NCBI RefSeq assembly: GCF_021729035.1
Contig: NZ_JAJSAP010000003.1
Span: 186,001-250,000, forward strand
Reading direction: 5' to 3'
Source of the DNA: Microbulbifer sediminum
GTDB lineage: Bacteria; Pseudomonadota; Gammaproteobacteria; Pseudomonadales; Cellvibrionaceae
DNA: 64,000 bases
The notes beneath the pieces are model-generated. The model was not told the origin of the DNA and made no database searches. It was given only the letters and a program-made list of their open reading frames with translations. Numbering within the stretch: position 1 is the first letter of the stretch; every line of letters begins with the position of its first letter. Position numbers and translations under genes: made by a program. This document shows positions 55,221 through 64,000 of the stretch, in pieces.

Positions 55221-55527
55221 GGTGCCTCCATCACGTTATTCTTTTTAGAAAGACTTGGCGAAAGAAATATGGTCACGCCAATCTTTATCACAATGTTATG
55301 AACATCCTAATAATATCTTTGCCGGCGCAAGAATCATAGTTAACGCCGATATAAACGGCTCATAGTGATTTAAGCGTCATGCTCGATTCCGGATAGGATT
55401 CAATCCATGCACATCGCGCGCAGGGAACCCTCCGGTGGTGGCCGGGCAGTCGGGCGGGCGGTGAAGTATTTTCCAATGCTTCCCGAAGTGGGAGGCGCGG
55501 CTGTTTATAGTAAGCATCAATGAGCCA

Positions 55528-55567
55528 GATATAATTTTTCTATCACATTAGATTGGTCTCCTCTATT
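55528..55567 (+). promoter_or_regulatory. OxyR-like binding site upstream of katG
   Basis: GATAT-N7-CTATC at 55528-55544 and GATTG-N7-CTATT at 55551-55567 match the OxyR half-site pair GATAG-N7-CTATC in 9/10 and 8/10 positions. The two pairs are offset by 23 bases instead of the usual 22. The site is in the AT-rich 438-base gap between the VOC gene and katG, 91 bases before the katG start. Confidence 0.6.
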
Positions 55568-55577
55568 AAAGCGATAA

Positions 55578-57878
<2,301 letters not shown>

Positions 57879-57917
57879 TCCAGGCGATGGTGAACCGCTG
57901 ATACAATGCGGGAAACC

Positions 57918-57945
57918 AAAAGGGCGGCCATCGGGTCGCCCTTTT
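57918..57945. terminator. Bidirectional intrinsic terminator after katG
   Basis: AAAAGGGCG at 57918-57926 and CGCCCTTTT at 57937-57945, followed by more T. It also serves the convergent GST gene. Confidence 0.88.
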
Positions 57946-57987
57946 TTTATGGCTTTTGTCAGGCATCTATGTGCCGCGATGACCCTG

Positions 57988-58689
57988 CTAGCCAATCATC
58001 TTGCGCAGCGAGTCCTCGATCCGGCCGCCGCAATAGCCCCGGCCCATTTCCTCCCGCTGCTTCTCCAGGAAATACCTGATTTGCGGGCGAGCCTCCACCC
58101 GCTGGCACAGGCCGGCAATATGCGGCGCGTTCTCCAGCAGGTCCCCTTCCAGCTCCGGGAACGAATAAATCATGGTCCCGAACAGGGCGGTGATGGCGAT
58201 ATCGGCTACCGTCAGCCGTGCCCCCAGCAGGAAGCCCGCGCCATTGCTGCCGCCGCCTTTCAGCCCGTGCTGCAGGCCCGTGTTCTCGAATACCTGCATC
58301 CACTCGGGCAGGCGCGCGTAGCGGAATGCGTCCCAGCTGTCCCGGGTCCACATCAGCTGCCCGTTGCTGTTGGTGATTTCCATCAGCACGTCGTTACAGT
58401 CCAGGATTGCCTTCAGCGCCAGCGTATGGGTTTCGGCACGCCTGGGCAGGTAATCGTATTCGCGCCCCAGGTGCATCAGGCAGGCCGGCATCTGGGCAAA
58501 GTAGGTTTTGCTCTTGCATTCGTAGAGATAGGGCGGTGCCATGCCAGGGTTATGGAGTCCCCGGCTGCGTTCCGGGTAAATTTCCCCGGCGTCGTGCCGT
58601 TCATACTGCGCCCCAACCTCCTCCAGGAACAGCTGGATAAAGTTGCCACGAAACGGCAGGTCCCAGTAAAACAGTTTGTAATCCAGCAA
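57988..58689 (-). CDS. Glutathione S-transferase family protein
   Basis: A 233-residue two-domain protein. KLFYWDLPFRGNFIQLFLEE opens the thioredoxin-like N-domain, which then runs MAPPYLYECKSKTYFAQMPA in place of the usual proline-loop/SNAIL region; LGARLTVADIAITALFGTM is the C-domain N-cap box. Detoxification conjugation is likely; the exact class is not clear. Convergent with katG across a shared terminator. Confidence 0.85.
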   Translation of the reverse strand: MLDYKLFYWDLPFRGNFIQLFLEEVGAQYERHDAGEIYPERSRGLHNPGMAPPYLYECKSKTYFAQMPACLMHLGREYDYLPRRAETHTLALKAILDCNDVLMEITNSNGQLMWTRDSWDAFRYARLPEWMQVFENTGLQHGLKGGGSNGAGFLLGARLTVADIAITALFGTMIYSFPELEGDLLENAPHIAGLCQRVEARPQIRYFLEKQREEMGRGYCGGRIEDSLRKMIG

Positions 58690-58964
58690 GGCTTCCCCCC
58701 TGGCTTGGCGGGTTCAGGTATGGAATCACCGGCCCGGGGCAATCGATGCGGCCGGGCGCCTAAAGCTTAGCAAAGCGCCGGGAGACGCCATAACGCCGCT
58801 ATTTTGGCGCATAAAGCCTTCGTATAAATTTACGCCGGCTGAAATACTTGCCATGATGTTGTCTGCTGCGATTTAAAAAAGCCTGATAGCGCGCAGCTGC
58901 CACTGCGACAACACCACCGGCACGTTGTACCGCCAGCCCTCCTGACTGAACGGGATTCCTGCCT

Positions 58965-60359
58965 ATGCCCGAACGCTGTGCCGCCGCCGAGACCCTCGGC
59001 CTGGATAGCCATACATTCAAGGACCTGGAGATTTTTGAAGCCGGCACCGGCCAGGCCAGCCTGTTCGACTTCTGTAACCAGTCGCGCACCGAGGGCGGTG
59101 CCGCTGTGCTCCGCCAACGCATGAAGCACCCCTGGTCCACTGCCGCGCGGATTCGCAGCACGCAGGAATCCCTTACCTTTATTGCCGCCCATCCACAGGC
59201 ATTCAGAAAATTGCCTTCGGCCTATGTCATCGACAGTACAGAGGCCTATATACGTGAGATCCTGCCTGCAGTGGATTACCGCAACCCTATCGAGTTCGCG
59301 CTGGGTGCGCTGCAGATGTGGAGCAACCAGGACAGTCACTATTTCAGCATCGTGCGAGGTGTGCAGGCTACCGCCAGGATGATTCGGGCACTGCGCACCT
59401 TCTTACGCCAGCCCGAGCTCACGTCGCTCAGCGGTGAGCTGGTTCCCCTCATCCGGGAAATGCGGTCACTACTGAAGCGCCCGCTCATATCGCGCGCTCC
59501 CGACCACGAGATCGGCCACTGGGGCATGTGGCGCATCCTGCGGCTGGACCAGGTCCTGCGGACGCTGGAAAAGATGACTGTCACACGCCTGCTGGAACTT
59601 ACCTACGAAATCGATGCACTGTTCGCAATGGCGGAGGCCACGCGCAGGCATGGATTCAGTATGCCGGTGATTGAAGGGGGGCTACCGCAGGTGCGGGTAG
59701 AGGGCCTGGTACATCCCTACCTGGAGCGACCGGTGGCAAACCCGGTTGACCTCAACCAGGACCAACGGGTGCTCTTCCTCACCGGCCCCAATATGGCCGG
59801 TAAAACCACTTACCTGCGCGCATTCGCAACCGCCGTTTACCTGGCCCACCTGGGCATGGGCGTGCCCGCGACCAGTTTCCGCTTCGTGCCTGTGCAGTGG
59901 CTGTTCAGCTCCATCTCCCTCTCCGATGACCTGCGCGCAGGCGTCAGCTATTTCCGTGCCGAGGCGCTGCGCGTCAAGGCGGTGGCGCAGGCAGTGGCAG
60001 GGGGGCAGAATGTTGTGGCCCTGATGGACGAGCCGTTCAAGGGGACCAACGTCAAGGACGCCTTTGATGCTTCCCTGGCGATCCTGCAGCGCCTGTCCGC
60101 GAGGGAGAACTGCCTGTTCATGTTCTCATCCCACCATATTGAACTCGGTGATCACCTGCACGTCGCCAACGGCCAGGTCGACTGCCGTTACTTCGAGGCG
60201 GAAGAGACCGGTGGACGCTTGCGCTTCAATTACCGGCTGCGCAGCGGCATTTCAGAACAGCGACTGGGTATGCGGGTGCTACGGGAAGAAGGGATTTTCG
60301 AACTCCTCGACGATCACTCAACCGCAGTCCAACCCGGGCGCGCCGCGATAGGGAGCTGA
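58965..60359 (+). CDS. MutS-like ATPase lacking the mismatch-recognition domain
   Basis: A 464-residue MutS relative. The N-terminal half resembles the MutS core/lever (ASLFDFCNQSRTEGGAAVLR, MKHPWSTAARIRSTQ); the ATPase domain has Walker A TGPNMAGKTTYLRAFA (near 273), the LSDDLRAGVSYFRAE region and Walker B VALMDEPFKGTN. There is no N-terminal mismatch-recognition domain with its Phe-X-Glu, no connector domain and no MutS2 Smr endonuclease. Role in DNA repair or recombination uncertain. Stand-alone between GST and the purine operon. Confidence 0.88.
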   Translation: MPERCAAAETLGLDSHTFKDLEIFEAGTGQASLFDFCNQSRTEGGAAVLRQRMKHPWSTAARIRSTQESLTFIAAHPQAFRKLPSAYVIDSTEAYIREILPAVDYRNPIEFALGALQMWSNQDSHYFSIVRGVQATARMIRALRTFLRQPELTSLSGELVPLIREMRSLLKRPLISRAPDHEIGHWGMWRILRLDQVLRTLEKMTVTRLLELTYEIDALFAMAEATRRHGFSMPVIEGGLPQVRVEGLVHPYLERPVANPVDLNQDQRVLFLTGPNMAGKTTYLRAFATAVYLAHLGMGVPATSFRFVPVQWLFSSISLSDDLRAGVSYFRAEALRVKAVAQAVAGGQNVVALMDEPFKGTNVKDAFDASLAILQRLSARENCLFMFSSHHIELGDHLHVANGQVDCRYFEAEETGGRLRFNYRLRSGISEQRLGMRVLREEGIFELLDDHSTAVQPGRAAIGS

Positions 60360-60611
60360 ACACTCCACCAGGCCGGTGCCGGACCTACTGCCCATCTCGA
60401 AACCGGAATAATTTCCCCCGAACTCTGCATAATTGCGAACCACTATTTCGGCAGCATGACCAGACGGGCAATCCGCACGGTAAAAAGTTGGAAATTCAGT
60501 CATAAATCCGGTAAATTCCGCGCTCATTTTTTAACCAGCCGCCAAGTGGAGCGGCTGTAGACGCCAGCGCGGGGCCCGCATGATCCGCGTATTGCCGACT
60601 CAGAGGTACCG

Positions 60612-61409
60612 ATGAAGCTGTCCAAGTCCCTGTCCCTGTTGGCCGCAGGCCTTGCCTCCCTCTCCCTGACCTTTGTCGCCCACGCAGAAATGCAGTGGCA
60701 GGACAACAGCCTGAGCTTCCTGTATGGCAATGGCTACAAGGTCGACTACAGCCTGGACACGGACGATGCCAGTCGCAGCGTGGTGACCTTTGAGCACGCC
60801 AGCGGCCACAGCTGGGGCGACCTGTTTATATTCTCCGACTACCTGGCCTCAGACGCGGGCTCTGACGAACTGTATACCGAAGTGTCACCGCGCCTGAGCC
60901 TGGGCAAGCTGGGCGGACGGGACCTTTCATTCGGGCCGGTGAAGGATGTGCTGGCAGCGGGGACGCTGGAATTCGGCAATATGGATGACCCGCACCGCCT
61001 CACTGCCACCGGCCCCCACTTCACCAACAAGCTGGCCGGCGTCGGCTTTGACCTGGCGGTGCCGGGCTTCAATTATGTGCAGGCCAATTTCTACCACCGC
61101 AACAATGATGACAGGGCCGATAACGAGCAGCTGACCCTCGTGTGGGCATTGCCGTTTGCCCTGGCTGGGGCGGACTTCCTCTACGACGGTTTTATCGATT
61201 GGACCAGCGCTTCAGCGGACGCGCACCCCAGTATGAATTTTGCATCCCAGCTGAAATGGGATGTCGGCGCCCACTGGGGCCAGCCGAAATCCCTGTATGC
61301 AGGCATAGAGTACGTGCATTGGAACGATAAATTCGGTATCAAGGACGGTTCCTTTGGTATCGACTCCAATGAGCGCAATGTGAACCTGCTGCTCAAGTAT
61401 CACTTTTAA
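60612..61409 (+). CDS. Tsx/OmpK-like nucleoside channel protein
   Basis: A 265-residue outer-membrane protein with signal peptide (cleavage near VAHAEM). The barrel has YGNGYKVDYSLDTD, VTFEHASGHSWGDLFIFSDY and the C-terminal LLLKYHF ending in Phe, matching Tsx/OmpK proteins that pass nucleosides. It precedes a purine permease by 27 bases, supporting a role in nucleoside or base uptake. The 252 bases upstream hold no gene. Confidence 0.9.
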   Translation: MKLSKSLSLLAAGLASLSLTFVAHAEMQWQDNSLSFLYGNGYKVDYSLDTDDASRSVVTFEHASGHSWGDLFIFSDYLASDAGSDELYTEVSPRLSLGKLGGRDLSFGPVKDVLAAGTLEFGNMDDPHRLTATGPHFTNKLAGVGFDLAVPGFNYVQANFYHRNNDDRADNEQLTLVWALPFALAGADFLYDGFIDWTSASADAHPSMNFASQLKWDVGAHWGQPKSLYAGIEYVHWNDKFGIKDGSFGIDSNERNVNLLLKYHF

Positions 61410-61436
61410 GTATTACCTCCGGGATTTAACCAGACC

Positions 61437-62792
61437 ATGAACCAGACTCCTGCTTCCGCGACCGACAAGTCCGCAGTTCCCCAGTCGATCGGGAAACCCC
61501 CACTGCTGGAACGCCTCTTCAAGCTGTCCGAGCGCCAGTCCAGCGTGCGCCAGGAAGTGATCGCCGGCGTAACCACGTTCCTGACGATGGCTTACATCAT
61601 CTTTGTAAACCCGAATATCATGGCTGCTGCAGGCATGGACAAGGGCGCCGTGTTCACGGCAACCTGCCTGGCGGCCGCCGTCGGCTGCCTCATTATGGGG
61701 CTCTACGCCAATTACCCGTTCGCCCTGGCGCCGGGCATGGGCCTGAATGCCTTCTTCAGTTTCGTGGTCGTCGGCGAGATGGGCTATAGCTGGCAGGTGG
61801 CCCTGGGCGCGGTGTTTATCTCCGGCGTGGTATTCCTGCTGCTGAGCATCTTCAAGGTGCGGCAGTGGATCATCGACAGTATACCCATGTCGCTGCGGCA
61901 GGCGCTGGCGGCGGGTGTGGGCCTGTTCCTGGCGATTATCGCCCTGAAGAGCGCGGGTATCGTGGTCGCCAGCCCGGCCACCCTGGTGACCCTGGGCGAC
62001 ATGACTTCCAGCAATGCCATCCTCGCCGCGCTGAGTTTCTTCCTGATTACCGCACTGGCATTCCGGCGCATGCTGGGCGCTGTGATGATCGGCATTCTTG
62101 TCACCACTGCAATCTCGCTGGTACTTGGCAAGGTGGAGTACGCCGGCCTGGTCTCCGCCCCGCCAAGCATGGCGGCCACCTTTATGCAGCTGGATATCGC
62201 CGGCGCCTTTGAAGTGGGCATGATCAGCGTGATCTTCGCCTTCCTGTTCGTGGACCTTTTCGACACCGCCGGTACCCTGCTGAGCACCGCCGACCGCGCC
62301 AAGCTACTGGATAAAGCGGGCAAGCTGCCGGGCATGGGCAAGGCCCTGATGGCAGACAGCTCCGCTTCGGCCGTGGGCTCACTGCTGGGCTCCTCCACCA
62401 CGACCACCTATGTGGAAAGCACAGCGGGCGTCGCCGCCGGCGGCCGCACCGGACTGACTGCCGTGGTCTGTGCAGGCCTGTTCCTGCTGGCCCTGTTCTT
62501 CTCGCCGCTGGTGGGCATGGTGCCCGCCTATGCTACCGCCGGAGCCCTGATGTACGTGGCAGTGCTGATGACTTCCGGCCTGTCCTCCATCGACTGGGAT
62601 GACATCACCGAAGCCGCACCGGCGGTCATCGCCGCGGTGATGATGCCGCTGTCGTTCTCCATCGCCAACGGCATTGCACTGGGCTTTATCGCCTACGCGG
62701 TGATCAAGACCTTGAGCGGCCGCAGCCGGGATGTCAGCATCAGCGTTTACTTCCTGGCGGCCCTGTTCATCGCCAAGTTCATGTTTTTCTAA
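61437..62792 (+). CDS. NCS2 purine permease (AzgA type)
   Basis: A 451-residue inner-membrane transporter with about 12-14 hydrophobic segments. TFLTMAYIIFVNPNIMAAAG, YPFALAPGMGLNAFFSF and the signature TYVESTAGVAAGGRTGLTAV are those of adenine/guanine/hypoxanthine permeases. It probably works by proton symport. It follows the Tsx-like channel and precedes the phosphoribosyltransferase by 12 bases, so uptake and salvage are coupled. Confidence 0.95.
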   Translation: MNQTPASATDKSAVPQSIGKPPLLERLFKLSERQSSVRQEVIAGVTTFLTMAYIIFVNPNIMAAAGMDKGAVFTATCLAAAVGCLIMGLYANYPFALAPGMGLNAFFSFVVVGEMGYSWQVALGAVFISGVVFLLLSIFKVRQWIIDSIPMSLRQALAAGVGLFLAIIALKSAGIVVASPATLVTLGDMTSSNAILAALSFFLITALAFRRMLGAVMIGILVTTAISLVLGKVEYAGLVSAPPSMAATFMQLDIAGAFEVGMISVIFAFLFVDLFDTAGTLLSTADRAKLLDKAGKLPGMGKALMADSSASAVGSLLGSSTTTTYVESTAGVAAGGRTGLTAVVCAGLFLLALFFSPLVGMVPAYATAGALMYVAVLMTSGLSSIDWDDITEAAPAVIAAVMMPLSFSIANGIALGFIAYAVIKTLSGRSRDVSISVYFLAALFIAKFMFF

Positions 62793-62804
62793 GGGGTCCT
62801 TCCA

Positions 62805-63380
62805 ATGAGCAACAACGTGAAGAAGCATTTTATCAGCGCGCATCAACTGCTGACCGACTCCTATGCACTGGCGGAACAGGTCTTCCAGAGCGGCTTTCGC
62901 CCCAACTATATCGTCGGCGTGTGGCGCGGCGGCGCGCCCGTGGGCATCGCCGTGCAGGAGTTGCTGCACGTGATGGGCGTGGATGCGGACCATATCGCCA
63001 TCCGCACCTCGTCCTACACCGGCATCGGCCAGCGGGACAAGCACGTGCGCGTGCACGGCCTGACCTACCTGATCAAGCGCCTGGAGTCCCACGACAACCT
63101 GCTGATTGTGGATGACGTACACGATTCCGGCCTGAGCATCGACCAGACCATCAAGGACCTGCACAAGGCCTGCAAGAAAAACACGCCGGAAATCCGCGTG
63201 GCCACCCCTTACTACAAGCCGGCAAACAACAAGACCGAGCGCGAGCCTGATTACTACATTCACAAAACCAGTGAATGGCTGGTATTCCCGCACGAGATTG
63301 ACGGCCTGTCCCGCGAGGAAATCCTCGAGTACAAACCGGAGCTGGCCCCCTATATCGACCGTATTGCCACACCGGCCTGA
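62805..63380 (+). CDS. Purine phosphoribosyltransferase (hypoxanthine/guanine/xanthine type)
   Basis: A 191-residue type I phosphoribosyltransferase. IVGVWRGGAPVGIAVQELL holds the PPi loop; LLIVDDVHDSGLSIDQTI is the PRPP motif. The C-terminal hood WLVFPHEIDG differs from E. coli Hpt and Gpt, so which base it prefers is open; the linked permease argues for a purine base. Last gene of the uptake-salvage operon; a hairpin follows. Confidence 0.85.
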   Translation: MSNNVKKHFISAHQLLTDSYALAEQVFQSGFRPNYIVGVWRGGAPVGIAVQELLHVMGVDADHIAIRTSSYTGIGQRDKHVRVHGLTYLIKRLESHDNLLIVDDVHDSGLSIDQTIKDLHKACKKNTPEIRVATPYYKPANNKTEREPDYYIHKTSEWLVFPHEIDGLSREEILEYKPELAPYIDRIATPA

Positions 63381-63389
63381 TAATGCCAG

Positions 63390-63415
63390 GCCCGGGGCGC
63401 ACCCGCGCCCCGGGC
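63390..63415 (+). terminator. GC-rich hairpin after the phosphoribosyltransferase gene
   Basis: GCCCGGGGCGC at 63390-63400, ACCC loop, GCGCCCCGGGC at 63405-63415: perfect 11-bp stem, but followed by ACTTGCG without a T-run. Confidence 0.5.
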
Positions 63416-63617
63416 ACTTGCGCTGATACTCTGCGCAACCCTCGCCCCACGCCACGCCCCATACCAGAAAGCATCCCTCCCCCATCCGGCGGCAGAGGAC
63501 CAGCAAGCTCACTACAGCCGCGGGCAAAAATATCGGGTGTGTCGACTACAAATGAATTACCCGCCCAACCAAATTGCACTATCGTACCCGAAAGAATTAC
63601 AGGGGCTTACATCGGCT

Positions 63618-63632
63618 CGTACCACTTGTACG
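63618..63632 (+). promoter_or_regulatory. Short inverted repeat upstream of the last small gene
   Basis: CGTAC at 63618-63622 and GTACG at 63628-63632 around CACTT, eight bases before a TATAAA (63640-63645). It may be an operator near a promoter; the -35 match is poor. The remainder of 63416-63736 shows no gene. Confidence 0.3.
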
Positions 63633-63736
63633 TGAATGCTATAAAACATGCCAGAGAGGAACACACGTGGCACAGCGGCCGTCACAGCGTGCCGGAAACC
63701 TGACCGGTCGCCTCCGCCGGGGAAAAGGATTTACGG

Positions 63737-63997
63737 ATGAAAGCACTGCTTATCAATGTCACGGGACTGGTCGGCTCCTGGCACCTGATCGACGTCGCGT
63801 CGGATAACGTCATGCGATCGGGAATTGCCCCGGTCATTTTTTCATTCTTCCTGATATCGAGCCTGCTCTGGCTGATCGTTGCCTTTGGCCGGAATCAGCG
63901 CGTGACCGTTAGCCACTACTCCTCTGCCGACTCCCCGGGTATTTCCCATGGAGAACATGCGGGGGGCGGGGACGGTGGCGGCGATGGGGGGGCCTAG
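63737..63997 (+). CDS. Small membrane protein with glycine-rich tail
   Basis: An 86-residue protein with one or two hydrophobic segments (MKALLINVTGLVGSWHL; IFSFFLISSLLWLIVAFG) and a C-terminal run HAGGGDGGGDGGA. AAGGA lies upstream of the ATG. No family recognised; similar Gly/Asp-rich tails occur in small membrane proteins of unknown role. It ends three bases before the window edge. Confidence 0.6.
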   Translation: MKALLINVTGLVGSWHLIDVASDNVMRSGIAPVIFSFFLISSLLWLIVAFGRNQRVTVSHYSSADSPGISHGEHAGGGDGGGDGGA

Positions 63998-64000
63998 CCG

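Overview
The window looks like chromosome of a GC-rich gammaproteobacterium, most likely a marine Cellvibrionales/Microbulbifer-type organism. That placement is an inference: the first 20 kb keeps the enterobacterial/pseudomonad neighbourhoods rppH-ptsP, gcvT-gcvH and ygfB-pepP-ubiH-ubiI back to back with zapA-ssrS(6S RNA)-fau and rpiA, but ilvA sits where Escherichia coli has serA, and gcvP is absent. No rRNA, tRNA, CRISPR array, phage or insertion sequence was seen.

Layout. 1-20.4 kb is backbone: an imelysin-type lipoprotein (cut by the left edge), a HAD phosphatase, rppH, ptsP, the glycine-cleavage genes gcvTH, a PPHD-like 2-oxoglutarate oxygenase, CBS and CNNM membrane proteins, a rhomboid protease, the ubiquinone operon, the zapA/6S RNA/fau unit, ilvA and rpiA. 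20.6-26.5 kb holds small envelope or unknown proteins (DUF4168, DUF2061), a small HTH protein, an AraC regulator, a DUF2939 protein with a large extra C-terminal part, and a convergent DUF937-TM-OmpA fusion. 26.7-32.7 kb is a four-gene acyl-CoA (beta-oxidation type) operon. 32.7-38.0 kb is a light/DNA cluster: DUF2256, DASH cryptochrome, an ABC-F ATPase, an FeS-type (6-4) photolyase and a VF530 protein. apt follows in a patch of visibly lower GC.

39.2-42.0 kb is a compact ECF sigma module of the ECF42 type: a sigma factor with a long C-terminal extension, two DGPF/YCII proteins and an SRPBCC protein. A sequence matching the ECF42 promoter pattern (TGTCGA, 17 bp, CGAC) lies exactly between the sigma gene and the target genes. 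42.1-46.4 kb has a PH-domain protein, a DUF6624 protein, a spermidine-synthase-like methyltransferase fold, ybiT and a cold-shock gene. 46.8-48.8 kb is a probable iron-uptake operon (ligand-less cupredoxin, FTR1 permease, predicted outer-membrane protein) behind a good sigma-70 promoter with a palindrome over its start site. 49-58.7 kb mixes an ABC exporter, stress/detoxification genes and an exported catalase-peroxidase preceded by an OxyR-like site. 59-63.4 kb has a MutS-like ATPase without a mismatch-recognition domain and a purine-salvage operon (Tsx-like channel, AzgA-type permease, phosphoribosyltransferase).

The strongest candidates for something new are the ECF42 module with its promoter, the cupredoxin-FTR1-outer-membrane-protein operon, the exported KatG with its OxyR-like box, and the photolyase/ABC-F cluster. 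All functions are read from motifs and remembered family sequences; no database search was run.
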